Source of the DNA: an uncultured Clostridia bacterium | GTDB lineage: Bacteria; Bacillota; Clostridia; Peptostreptococcales; Anaerovoracaceae | DNA length: 64,000 bases | NCBI GenBank assembly: GCA_934271235.1 | Contig: CAKQQT010000006.1 | Location: forward strand, 1-64,000 | Direction of reading: 5' to 3' | Shown here: one piece after another, positions 1-9,100 of the stretch | Numbering within the stretch: the stretch's first letter is position 1 | Layout of the letters: each line of letters starts with the position of its first letter | Program-made: the position numbers and the translations under genes | The notes under the pieces: model-generated | Told to the model about the DNA's origin: nothing | Seen by the model: the letters and a program-made list of their open reading frames with translations, nothing else | The model's database searches: none

Positions 1-29
1 AAGCCATTTTCGCAAGGTTTTATAAACAT

Positions 30-1820
30 TTGCGAGGACTTATAAAAGGTTTTGCGTCTATCAAATCAATAAAAAATTATAGAAATTTGAAAGATATAGA
101 TATTTGTTTGGGAGAGACTGTTGTTTTGATAGGTGAAAACAATAGTGGAAAAAGTAATCTGGTACGAGCAGTAACTTTGCCCTTTTTGACAGATGAATCA
201 AGTTTTTCGGGAAAGAGTCTATCTTGGATAGATATAAATGATACTGCGAAGGAAAAATATTATCATTACATAATTGAAAATCAGAAAAGTATCGTTGATG
301 GAACTATAAAATGTGCTGATCTTATCAAAGAAATGCCAGTTGTTAAGGTTGAAGTACAATTGAAGGCAGATGTTACAGAAAATTATTTTGTGAAAGATTT
401 GAGTTATTCAGTAGAAAATGGAGAACTTGTGTATGGATTGCGATATGAGTACAAACCATCAAAAGCAGAGGAAATATTTAAGCTGGTAAAACATGTCTTG
501 ATGCAAGAAACGGTAGATGAAATTTCTATTAAGAAAGTTAAAATGAATTTGCTTCCGACGGAATTTTACGCTTATTCCATAACAGTACCGGATAAGGGAA
601 GCGTTGCGTATGATACTTTAAAATTATATAAATATACTGCACTTGAAGCAGAAAGGGATGAATTTTCAAGGACAAAGGAACGCCTTGGTTCGAAGTCGCT
701 TGTAAAAGTTTTGCAGATGGGATTGTCTGATGATGACAAGTTAAAAGTTGAAAAAGAGTATAACCATTTCTTTGAAGAACTTAAAACTGTAAGTAAAATG
801 GATCATGTGATAAATTGGCAAGAGGAATCAGAACTTGAGGATGCAAAAGAATTCTTTGAGCATATTAGTATATTACCTAATATGCCGCCGATGCAAACTA
901 TATTAAATAGTATTCGCTTGGGCTATTCAGATGCAGAACTTACATTACAGGGATTGGGATACAGGAATCTTATATTGTTATTAGTATTGATAAATTCGCT
1001 AATGGGAAAGAAGAATGATGTGGCACTAAATATTCTTACTATTGAAGAACCAGAAGCTCATTTATGCATAAACAACATAAGATTAATGTCAAGTTTTTTG
1101 AAGGTTTTTGCAAAAAAAAATAAATCTGCACAATTGTTTTATTCCACTCATAGTACAGAACTCATTAACAAAATGGATTTGAAAAATGTGGTTATTGTAC
1201 ATGAAGGTAATGCATTTTCCTTATTGCAGGAACTTGAAGAAGAGGAAAGGGATTATTTAACCAAAAATCCAAATTTGGATTTATTCAAATTATTCTTTTC
1301 GAAAAAATGTATCTTGTTTGAGGGTATTTCGGAAGAAATGTTGATCCGTTCTTATTTGGATTCGAAGAATGAATTAAGTGATATCGAATTAATTTCTTTC
1401 CATAAAGGATATACTAAAATTATTGAAATATGGAAGAAAGTAAATTCTGGTACAAGCAATAAGCTTGGTATTATTCGTGACTATGATTATCAAGACAAAG
1501 CAAAAAAAGACCATGATAAATACGATGATGGTAAAACTATTTGCGTTAGAACAACAGACGAAAAAACTCTCGAACCGGAAATTGTAAAGACAGGTGATAA
1601 CTATACTATTCTCAAAGATAAGTATGGTGAAATATTAGGTTGGAAGGATATGAGTTCCGAAGAAATGCAGAAAGCATGGCAAAATGCGAAAGCGTCAGAC
1701 ATGTTGACTATTTGTAAAGATATAGAATGTGGAGACTTACCGGATTTGGAAATGCCAAAGCATATTAAAGATGTCCTCGATTTTATGAAGAAAACATCAG
1801 TTATGATGGAGGGTGAGTAG
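30..1820 (+). CDS. gajA: Gabija nuclease GajA (OLD-family ATPase-TOPRIM), start uncertain
   Basis: Reads as an OLD-family nuclease, the GajA half of a Gabija anti-phage pair. The N-terminal part is an ABC-type ATPase with Walker A GENNSGKS at residues 35-42 and a Walker B segment TIEEPEAHL around E339. The C-terminal third is a TOPRIM nuclease with a metal-binding Glu at 431 (LFEG) and paired Asp at 484 and 486 (RDYD). In studied systems GajA cleaves DNA when nucleotides are depleted and forms a complex with GajB. A UvrD-like helicase starts 2 nt after this stop, which is the diagnostic pairing. Length fits GajA (about 580 residues). The start is doubtful: TTG at 30 is a weak candidate and the frame stays open to the left edge, so the N-terminus may lie outside. 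The gene is much richer in A+T than those after 3.2 kb, suggesting transfer. Confidence 0.85.
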   Translation: MRGLIKGFASIKSIKNYRNLKDIDICLGETVVLIGENNSGKSNLVRAVTLPFLTDESSFSGKSLSWIDINDTAKEKYYHYIIENQKSIVDGTIKCADLIKEMPVVKVEVQLKADVTENYFVKDLSYSVENGELVYGLRYEYKPSKAEEIFKLVKHVLMQETVDEISIKKVKMNLLPTEFYAYSITVPDKGSVAYDTLKLYKYTALEAERDEFSRTKERLGSKSLVKVLQMGLSDDDKLKVEKEYNHFFEELKTVSKMDHVINWQEESELEDAKEFFEHISILPNMPPMQTILNSIRLGYSDAELTLQGLGYRNLILLLVLINSLMGKKNDVALNILTIEEPEAHLCINNIRLMSSFLKVFAKKNKSAQLFYSTHSTELINKMDLKNVVIVHEGNAFSLLQELEEEERDYLTKNPNLDLFKLFFSKKCILFEGISEEMLIRSYLDSKNELSDIELISFHKGYTKIIEIWKKVNSGTSNKLGIIRDYDYQDKAKKDHDKYDDGKTICVRTTDEKTLEPEIVKTGDNYTILKDKYGEILGWKDMSSEEMQKAWQNAKASDMLTICKDIECGDLPDLEMPKHIKDVLDFMKKTSVMMEGE

Positions 1821-1822
1821 TC

Positions 1823-3178
1823 ATGAAAATAGGTATTGCAGGTGCAGGTGCGGGCAAAACAACTGCTATGGCTGATACAATAATCCAATTTCGTTCAGAG
1901 ATAGAAGATCACAAGAAGATATTTTGTATCACATTTACAAACAATGCAGTTAAATGTATAAGCGGGAAATTGCAAGAACATTATGGTCGTATACCTGATA
2001 ACATTGTAGTGAGTACAATACATTCTTTTTTGTATCAAGAATTTATAAGACCATATTATTATCTGCTGTTTGGGAAACAGTATGAAAGAATTTCCGTTGC
2101 AGAGTTACCAGGAGTACCTGCATACAGAAACGGTGCGATTGATAGATTGGAAGACAAAAATGTATTGCATCAAACGGTTATTCCAGAAAGAGCTAAGTGG
2201 GTTGTAGTAAAGAAATCAAAAGATACAAAAGAAATCAAGGAAAAGAGAAATATTATAAAAAGTAATTTTAAGTCGTATTGTGGTGCAATTTGCATTGATG
2301 AAGCTCAAGATATTGATGGTGATATGCTTGATATTATTGAATCATTGCATAAATTGGGGATTACAATTTTGTTAATGGGAGATCCAAAACAAGATTTAAA
2401 GGGGCATAAATGTTTGAGAAAACTTGCTGCTACCTATCCGGATGCAGTAGAGTATTTTACGCTCTGCCATAGGTGCCCACAAAACCATTTAGCAATCTCC
2501 AATATTATTGTTGCAGATGCAGAGAAACAGCATTCTGAAAAAGATAATGGGTCAGTTGTTATATGCTTTGCATCAGATAAAAACATTGCAGAATTGTTGC
2601 TCGAAAAGAATTTTGATCTTAAATACGTTTCACAGAGACAGAGTATATACGAAACCCATGTACAAGAAAAAAACAAAGATATTAGAGAAGCTCTTTGTGA
2701 AGAAATATCCATAGCGATGCGAAATAATCATCCTGATATAACTGAATTGGTACTTATGAGAGTGTCGTATTATTTAGGAGAAAAACTTTTACATAATTAT
2801 ATGTGTTGTAAAGATAAACAGAAAGCTATGAAGAATACTTTCAAGAAGGAGCCATTAAATGACAAAAAGGCCTATGGAAGAATTATTAATCTTATTCCTG
2901 ACGAAAGAAATGAGAATGAACATGAAGTGATCTATGTTAATTCGATTGATAGTATTAAAGGTCAAGAAGGAAATAATTGTCTACTGATATTGACAACGGA
3001 TTTAGCTGCTTATTTATTAGGCACAAAGACGGAGGAAACTATTTTTAAAAATAGATTATATGTAGGATTGACAAGGTCGTTAGAAAAATTAACGATTTAT
3101 ATCACGTCAGAAGTTGAAAAAAAGTATGGAAAAGAAAAGATAAAGGCTTTTTTCAATAACTTTGGTTGTGAATTTTAA
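1823..3178 (+). CDS. gajB: Gabija helicase-like protein GajB (UvrD/PcrA superfamily 1)
   Basis: Superfamily 1 helicase-like partner of the preceding OLD nuclease. Walker A is GAGAGKTT at residues 7-14, close to the N-terminus. Motif Ia reads TFTNNAV, motif II is DEAQ at 159-162, motif III is MGDPKQ, and the C-terminal region has the motif V-like SIKGQEG and motif VI VGLTRS. Length of 451 residues is short for UvrD but right for GajB (about 490). In Gabija, GajB is thought to sense or hydrolyse nucleotides and to activate GajA. The ATG follows a good Shine-Dalgarno sequence (GGAGG at 1808-1812) inside the end of gajA, so the two are translationally linked. A+T-rich like gajA. Confidence 0.85.
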   Translation: MKIGIAGAGAGKTTAMADTIIQFRSEIEDHKKIFCITFTNNAVKCISGKLQEHYGRIPDNIVVSTIHSFLYQEFIRPYYYLLFGKQYERISVAELPGVPAYRNGAIDRLEDKNVLHQTVIPERAKWVVVKKSKDTKEIKEKRNIIKSNFKSYCGAICIDEAQDIDGDMLDIIESLHKLGITILLMGDPKQDLKGHKCLRKLAATYPDAVEYFTLCHRCPQNHLAISNIIVADAEKQHSEKDNGSVVICFASDKNIAELLLEKNFDLKYVSQRQSIYETHVQEKNKDIREALCEEISIAMRNNHPDITELVLMRVSYYLGEKLLHNYMCCKDKQKAMKNTFKKEPLNDKKAYGRIINLIPDERNENEHEVIYVNSIDSIKGQEGNNCLLILTTDLAAYLLGTKTEETIFKNRLYVGLTRSLEKLTIYITSEVEKKYGKEKIKAFFNNFGCEF

Positions 3179-3208
3179 AATGAATTAGGAGAGAGATCAT
3201 GTGAAAAA

Positions 3209-3244
3209 ACACCGCAGAGATCAGGATTATCTTATCTGCGGTGT
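3209..3244 (-). terminator. Rho-independent terminator of the response regulator gene
   Basis: A perfect 10-bp stem (ACACCGCAGA at 3209-3218 with TCTGCGGTGT at 3235-3244) encloses a 16-nt loop. Read on the minus strand it is followed by a run of six T. The stop codon of the response regulator lies in the loop. It also marks the border between the A+T-rich Gabija island and the G+C-richer chromosome. Confidence 0.85.
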
Positions 3245-3913
3245 TTCATCCTTCAGTACATAGCCGACGCCGCGGACGGTGTGGATCAGCTTCGGATCGA
3301 AGCCGTCATCGACCTTGCGGCGAAGGTAACGGATGTAGACGTCGACGGCGTTGGTGCCGCCTTCGTAATCAAAATTCCAGAGATTGTTTTCGATGTTTTC
3401 CCGGGAAAGCACGCGGCCCTGATTGCGGAACAGGTATTCCAGCAGCGCGAATTCCTTAGCGGAAAGTTTGATCCGGCTGCCTGCGCGGGTAACGGTGTGG
3501 CTGCCGGAGTCCAGCGTCAGATCGCAGAGCGTGTAAACCGGCGTGTTCGTGACCGCGCTTCTGCGGGTGAGCGCACGCACGCGGGCCATCAGTTCGGCAA
3601 AGGAGAACGGCTTGACCAGATAGTCACTGGCGCCGAGGTCCAGACCCGTCACCTTATCCTCGACACTGTCGCGCGCAGTCAGAAAGAGCACCGGAGCCTG
3701 CACGCCGCCCGCGCGCATTTGCCGCACGACGCCGAATCCGTCGAGCCGCGGCATATTGACGTCTAAGATCACGCCGTCGTAATCCGCGACGCGCATGCAG
3801 TCGAGCGCCTCCTGCCCATCGAAACAGCTGTCCACGCTGTAACCCTCGGCGGAGAGCTTTTTGGTCAGGATCTTATTCAAATCTTTTTGGTCTTCTGCGA
3901 TCAAGATCCGCAT
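3227..3913 (-). CDS. OmpR/PhoB-type response regulator, orphan
   Basis: Two-domain DNA-binding response regulator of 228 residues. The receiver domain carries the acidic pair near the N-terminus (AEDQ), the phospho-acceptor Asp in VILDVNMPRLDG, a TARD motif and the conserved Lys in YLVKPFSF. The C-terminal half is a winged helix of the OmpR type, ending in RGVGYVLK. ATG at 3913 is preferred over an in-frame GTG at 3925 because the Shine-Dalgarno AAGGAG abuts that GTG and sits 11 nt before the ATG. No sensor kinase is nearby, so partner and signal cannot be named. It lies 52 nt downstream of trxA on the same strand and may be read from the same promoter. Confidence 0.85.
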   Translation of the reverse strand: MRILIAEDQKDLNKILTKKLSAEGYSVDSCFDGQEALDCMRVADYDGVILDVNMPRLDGFGVVRQMRAGGVQAPVLFLTARDSVEDKVTGLDLGASDYLVKPFSFAELMARVRALTRRSAVTNTPVYTLCDLTLDSGSHTVTRAGSRIKLSAKEFALLEYLFRNQGRVLSRENIENNLWNFDYEGGTNAVDVYIRYLRRKVDDGFDPKLIHTVRGVGYVLKDETPQIR

Positions 3914-3965
3914 GGCTGTGTTCACTCCTTCATCGTCTACTGTATTCGTCTGGTTTCCAACAAAA

Positions 3966-4271
3966 CTATTTGAGCAGATCTAAGATCTCTTCTTTCGGGC
4001 GGACGCCGATGGCGGTCTGCGCGATCTCCCCGTTCTTGAAGATCATCAGGGTCGGCACGCTCATGACGCCGTGGCGGATCGCCAGCTCGGCTTCATCGTC
4101 GATGTTGATCTTGCAGACCTTGATCTCCGGATGCTCCTCGGCGATCTCGTCGATCGTCGGACCGAGCATTCTGCAAGGGCCGCACCAGCTTGCCCAAAAA
4201 TCGACCAGTACCGGTTTGTCCGCTTTTAATATTTCATGTTCAAAATTTTCCTTGGTAATCGTTGTGATCAT
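3966..4271 (-). CDS. trxA: Thioredoxin
   Basis: Cytoplasmic thioredoxin of 101 residues, the usual family length. It has the canonical active site WCGPC with redox cysteines C30 and C33, the FWASWCGPCRMLGP context, and the conserved cis-proline segment SVPTLMIFKNG. It reduces disulfides in target proteins using electrons from thioredoxin reductase, which is not in the window. GGAGG lies just before the ATG. It is flanked upstream by its own probable promoter and by a hairpin that should end transcription from the ferredoxin-like gene. Confidence 0.93.
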   Translation of the reverse strand: MITTITKENFEHEILKADKPVLVDFWASWCGPCRMLGPTIDEIAEEHPEIKVCKINIDDEAELAIRHGVMSVPTLMIFKNGEIAQTAIGVRPKEEILDLLK

Positions 4272-4309
4272 CTCAAAACCTCCATGTGTATCTTTATCAC
4301 TGTATGTTT

Positions 4310-4337
4310 ATGATACCCCGAATATCCCTTCTGTAAA
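4310..4337 (-). promoter_or_regulatory. Probable sigma-A promoter for trxA
   Basis: On the minus strand, -35 TTTACA (4337-4332) and -10 TATCAT (4315-4310) are separated by 16 bp, about 40 nt ahead of the trxA start codon. It lies directly after the hairpin that closes the upstream gene. Confidence 0.5.
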
Positions 4338-4339
4338 TC

Positions 4340-4387
4340 AAGCATAACGCCTTTTTATTAAAATTTCATTAAAAAGGCGCTATGCTT
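4340..4387 (-). terminator. Long hairpin ending the ferredoxin-like gene
   Basis: An 18-bp stem, 4340-4357 (AAGCATAACGCCTTTTTA) with 4370-4387 (TAAAAAGGCGCTATGCTT), with one mismatch, starts 6 nt downstream of the ferredoxin-like stop codon. The A/T tracts lie inside the stem, so it may act in either direction. Confidence 0.6.
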
Positions 4388-4392
4388 TGTGA

Positions 4393-5127
4393 TCATTTTA
4401 AAATTTCACCGTCCGTGGAGATGGTCACGACATTCCACGGGATGAACTTGCCGCTGTTTTTGAGAGCGGTTTTGGCGGCCATTTCCAGTCCGCCGCAGCA
4501 AGGGACCTCCATGCGCAGGATGGTCAGGCTCTTGATCTCGTTCTGCGAGATGATGGCTTCGAGTTTTTCGGTATAGTCCACCATGTCCAGCTTCGGACAG
4601 CCGATCAGTGTGACACGGCCTTGGATAAAGTCGCGGTGGAAGTTCGCATAGGCAAAGGCAGTGCAGTCCGCGGCGATCAGTAAGTTCGCATTGTCAAAAT
4701 ACGATGCGTTGATCGGAGCCAGCTTGATCTGTACCGGCCAGTTGGTCAGCTGGGACGGCATCCCCGCTGCAGCCGGGGTATCCGCGATCGGCGCGTGTTT
4801 TTTCAGGCTCATGACGCGGCTGCCCGGACAGCCGTGGAAGACCGGCGGCTCAGCGCCAGCGGCCTGCTGCGCGTCGACCTGTGCCTGTTTCTTGGCAAGG
4901 TTTGCTTTGACTGCTGCCTCATCGTAAGCAAGCGTATCCTTTTCGATAAAGCGGATCGCGCCGGTCGGGCAGGTAGGCAGACAGTCGCCCAGTCCGTCGC
5001 AGTAATCGTCGCGCAGGAGCTTGGCTTTGCCGTTCACCATGCCGATCGCGCCCTCGTGACAGGCTTCGGCGCAGAGACCGCAGCCATTGCATTTCTCTTC
5101 GTTGATCTCAATGATCCTTCTTTTCAT
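4393..5127 (-). CDS. 4Fe-4S dicluster ferredoxin-like protein
   Basis: A 244-residue iron-sulfur protein. The N-terminal 60 residues hold two 4Fe-4S motifs: CNGCGLCAEAC, and a second of form CDGLGDCLPTCP. The remaining 180 residues form a domain with a few more conserved cysteines (for example PCCGG near residue 215). The architecture is common in anaerobic clostridia, often beside Crp/Fnr-type regulators, but the biochemical role is not established; electron transfer is the safe statement. It is divergent from a Crp/Fnr gene across 185 bp, so shared regulation is plausible. The start is supported by GGAGG about 8 nt before the ATG. Confidence 0.75.
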   Translation of the reverse strand: MKRRIIEINEEKCNGCGLCAEACHEGAIGMVNGKAKLLRDDYCDGLGDCLPTCPTGAIRFIEKDTLAYDEAAVKANLAKKQAQVDAQQAAGAEPPVFHGCPGSRVMSLKKHAPIADTPAAAGMPSQLTNWPVQIKLAPINASYFDNANLLIAADCTAFAYANFHRDFIQGRVTLIGCPKLDMVDYTEKLEAIISQNEIKSLTILRMEVPCCGGLEMAAKTALKNSGKFIPWNVVTISTDGEILK

Positions 5128-5165
5128 ATCGTATACCTCCGATTGGTGTTTTTGTTTTGGTCTGT

Positions 5166-5224
5166 TTGACTTTCTGGGTACAATATACTACAATGAGCTT
5201 ATACAGTACGTTGTTTTTACAACG
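5166..5224 (+). promoter_or_regulatory. Promoter of the Crp/Fnr gene with downstream palindrome
   Basis: -35 TTGACT (5166-5171) and -10 TACAAT (5189-5194) are exactly 17 bp apart. Shortly downstream lies a palindrome CGTTGT-TTTT-ACAACG (5209-5224), positioned around +10 where a bound protein would block transcription. A second inverted repeat, ATCGC-AAATAA-GCGAT, is at 5254-5269 in the leader. Confidence 0.6.
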
Positions 5225-5312
5225 GAATCGTAAAAAAGTGAAAAAAATTTTTTATCGCAAATAAGCGATACATAAAAAGGAAAAAAACAAAGCAAAAGAT
5301 CGGAGGATATCC

Positions 5313-6053
5313 ATGCAGATCGAAAGAGAACACCTGCGGGTGCTGAAACAGACACGGCTGTTTGCGGATTTTATGGAAGAGGAGATCCCGGCGCTGCTCA
5401 CCGTGCTGCGCGGCAAGACGGCAAGCTATGCCAAAGGCAGCTTCATTCTGCGGGAAGGCGCGCGCGGCGTGCCGTCGGCGATCGTGCTGACCGGCAGCGT
5501 GCATATCATAAAAGAAGACTTTTGGGGAAACCGCGCGATCCTCTCGGAGATCGGGCCGGGCGAGATGTTTGCGGAAACCTACGCGTGTGTGCCGGGAGAG
5601 CCGCTGGCGGTCAGCGCGGCAGCGGCGGAGAACTGCAGTTGTCTGTTTCTGGATTTTTCGGCGATGCTGGCGGAACCGGCAGAGGAAGGGGGCTGCACTG
5701 TCGGAGGACAGCCACTCGAGCGAAAAACAGCGGCTGCTGTGCCGCAGCAGATCGCGGAGCGCCGGCTTTTGATCAACCTGACGCGCATTCTGGTAGGCAA
5801 GAATCTTTTTCTGACTAAGAAGATGGAGCATTTGACGCAGCGGACGACCAGACAGAAACTGCTTTCCTATTTATCGGACGTGCAGCGCCGTGCGGGCAGC
5901 GCGGCTTTTGACATTCCGTTTGACCGGCAGGAGCTGGCGGACTTTTTAGCAGTAGACCGCAGCGCGATGTCGGCGGAGCTGTCCAAGCTGCGCAGGGAGG
6001 GCGTTCTGGAGTACCGCAAGAACCACTTTCTCCTGAAACTGCCGCAAATGTGA
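5313..6053 (+). CDS. Crp/Fnr-family transcriptional regulator
   Basis: A 246-residue regulator with an N-terminal cyclic-nucleotide-binding-like beta barrel (residues about 15-135, with the SEIGPGEMFAE loop) and a C-terminal winged helix (about 165-240). The recognition region reads FDRQELADFLAVDRSAMSAELSKL, typical of the Crp family. It lacks the N-terminal cysteine cluster of oxygen-sensing Fnr, so the effector is unknown. It is divergent from the ferredoxin-like gene and lies just upstream of the RND permease, so either may be a target. A strong GGAGGA precedes the ATG. Confidence 0.85.
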   Translation: MQIEREHLRVLKQTRLFADFMEEEIPALLTVLRGKTASYAKGSFILREGARGVPSAIVLTGSVHIIKEDFWGNRAILSEIGPGEMFAETYACVPGEPLAVSAAAAENCSCLFLDFSAMLAEPAEEGGCTVGGQPLERKTAAAVPQQIAERRLLINLTRILVGKNLFLTKKMEHLTQRTTRQKLLSYLSDVQRRAGSAAFDIPFDRQELADFLAVDRSAMSAELSKLRREGVLEYRKNHFLLKLPQM

Positions 6054-6090
6054 AAACTTTGTGAAAATGAGATTTTCCTTAGGCCGCGCC

Positions 6091-6119
6091 TTGTGGAAGA
6101 TCGTCAAAAATGATAAAAT
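6091..6119 (+). promoter_or_regulatory. Possible promoter for the RND permease
   Basis: TTGTGG (6091-6096) and TAAAAT (6114-6119) have a 17-bp spacer. They lie between the Crp/Fnr stop and the preferred permease start at 6157. Read-through from the regulator gene is an alternative. Confidence 0.35.
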
Positions 6120-6156
6120 ATCTTGTTATAAAAGAAACGAATCTAGGGGTAAAAAG

Positions 6157-9100
6157 ATGTCAAAATTCAGTGTAAAAAAACCCATGACGGTCTTCGTCGT
6201 GGTGATCATCATCATCGCGCTCGGCATTGTGTCGCTGGTCAAGATGACGCCGGACCTTCTGCCGAGCATCGACCTGCCGTATGTGGTCGTGATGACGACT
6301 TATCCGGGGGCAACGCCGGAGGAAGTGGAACAGACGGTCAGCAAGCCGCTGGAACAGAATCTGGCCACGGTCGAAAACCTAAAATCGATCCAATCAGTCT
6401 CCAATTCGAACTACTCGCTGGTGGTCCTGGAATTTGAGAACGGTGCGGACATGAACACAGCCATCGTCAACACCATGCAGGGCGTGGATCTGGTCGAAGG
6501 CTCGTGGGATGACGAGATCGGCTCGCCGTATATCATGAAGATCAATCCGAACATGATGCCGATCGCGATCGCGGCTGTTGATAAAAAAGACGCGACGACG
6601 GAAGAGGTTTCTACGTTTGTGGAAGATACGCTGATGAACCAGTTGGAGGGTATCACCGGCGTGGCCAGCATCAGTACCGGCGGCCTGATCGAATCCAAGG
6701 TCAATGTCAGCATCAATGAAGACAAGATCGAAAAACTGAACAAAAAGCTGCTCGACAAGGCAAGCCCGTCGCTGGCGGAAGCCAAGGGCAAATTAAACAG
6801 CGGCCTCGCGCAGATCAAAAAAGCGGAGGCCAAGCTTGCCGAGAGCCGTAAGACACTGGATCAGACAAAAGACGATACCTATGATAAATTAGCGGAGACC
6901 AGTGCGCAGCTGGATGTCGCGGTGGCAAGAGCCAGCGCGCTGGAAACGCAGATCAAGACTTTAGAAGGCCGCAAGGCTGCCATCAACGCGCAGATCTCCC
7001 AGGGGATCTATGGACCGCAGGTCGGCGTCACGCTTCCGGAACTGCAGGAGCAGCTCAAGGATGTGGAGAGCCAGCTGGCGATGCTGCAGATGGACAGCAC
7101 GCAGGCCGAAGCTGCGGTCAGCCAGCTGCAGCAGGCTTATCAGCAGGCGGAGCGCGGCACTTATACCGCGCAGGAAAGTCTGGATGACGCCTATGCCAAG
7201 CTGGATACCGCGCAGTCCCAGCTCAAGTCACAGAAGGCGCAGCTGAATTCCGCGATGGCACAGCTGAACTCTGCCGGTGATCAGTCGCTGGCGGACGCGG
7301 GCCTCGGCTCGATGATCACGCTGGATATGGTCTCCGGCGTACTGCAGGGACAGAATTTTTCGATGCCGGCCGGCTACATACAGGAGGACGGCGTCCGCTA
7401 TCTGGTCAGCGTGGGGGATGAGCTGACGGATCTCGCGGAGATCAAGGATCTGTATCTGTTCCATATCGACGGACTTGGCGATGTCAAGCTGTCCGATGTG
7501 GCAGATGTGTTCCTGAGCGACAACAGCGACGCAGTCTACGCCAGCATCAACGGCAACCCGGGCGTACTGCTGACGTTCTCCAAACAGTCCAACTATCCGA
7601 CGGCGACGGTTTCTGACAATATCGCCGATAAATTCGCGCAGCTTTCCGATAAATATGAAGGACTGACCTTTACGACTCTGATGGACCAGGGGGAATATAT
7701 CTACCTGATCATCCACTCGATCCTCGAAAGTCTGGCATACGGCGCGCTGTTCGCGGTGATCATCCTGCTGCTTTTCCTGCGGGATATCAAGCCGACGTTC
7801 ATCACGCTTTTGAGCATTCCGATCAGTATCACGTTCGCGATCGTGCTGATGTACTTCTCCGGGATCACGATCAACATGATATCCCTTTCGGGACTGGCCG
7901 TCGCGGTCGGCATGCTGGTCGACAACTCGATCGTCGTCATCGAAAATATCTTCCGTCTGCGCCGCGCGGGCGTGCCGCCGAAGAAAGCAGCCGTTGCCGG
8001 AGCCAAAGAGGTCGGCGCGGCGATCACGTCCTCAACGCTCACAACGGTGTGCGTATTCGCGCCGATCGTGTTCGTGCAGGGCATTACCAGACAGCTATTT
8101 ACCGATATGGCGCTGACGGTCACCTATTCGCTGCTTGCCAGCCTGATCATCGCCATGACGCTGGTGCCGTCGATGGCTTCCATGATGTTCGTCAAAGAAC
8201 CGAAGCCGGAGGGCAAAGGCTTCGAAGGCTTCAAGCGCGGCTACCGCAGACTGCTGGCTTGGAACCTGCGCCATAAAGCGCTGGTGCTGATCCTGGTCTT
8301 TGTGCTGTTCGGTTACAGTGTCTACGGTACCCTGCAGAAAGGCTTCATCTTCATTCCGGATATGGCGACTCCGCAGCTTTCGGGCACCATGAAAATGAAT
8401 GATGAAGAGGCGAGCCTGGAAGAGACCAAGAAGATGGCCGACAAGGTGCTTGACAAGATCGGCAAGACCGAGGGCGTTGAAACCGCAGGCGGCATGCTGT
8501 CCACGGGCAATATGCTTTCCTCGGAGACTTCCGATACCGAAGTCAGTCTGTATGTGATCGTGGATCAGGAGGCGGATCTGTCCGGCGGCGAGATCGCGGA
8601 TAAGATCGAAGAAAGCTGCAAAGACCTCGACTGCACGGTAGAAATCCTCAGCTCATCGTCGATGACCTCTTATACTTCCGCGCTCGGCGGTTCGGGCGTT
8701 GTCATCCGCCTTTTCGGCACCGATCAGCAGCAGCTCCAAAAGGCTGCCAAGACGGCCGGAAAAGCGCTGGCAAAGGTCGAGGGCATCGCGGAGGTAGATA
8801 ACGGCTTGGTCGACGCGCAGCCGGAGCTGCATTTCGCCGTTGATAAAGAGAAAGCAATGAAGAACGGACTGACGGTCGCGCAGGTCTATATGCAGATCTC
8901 CGAAGCGCTGACTTACGAAAAAAACGCGTCCTCGATCACGCTGGACGGGGATGCTTACGATATCGTCGTTTCTGACGGCGACGAAAACAGTGAAACGATC
9001 AAATCGCTGAAAAATCTGGAACTGGAGGGAACTGACGCGGACGGCAAGGCGAAGACCGTCAAGCTCAAGGATATCGCCAAAGTACAGGAGACGCAGACTC

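Noticed and set aside
3191..3262. A 20-codon frame starting GTGAAAAAACACCGC after gajB
   Set aside because: It runs through the response regulator terminator and has no homology; the apparent ribosome site is probably chance.
5217..5831. A 204-codon minus-strand frame over the Crp/Fnr gene
   Set aside because: Basic, low-complexity antisense translation without homology.
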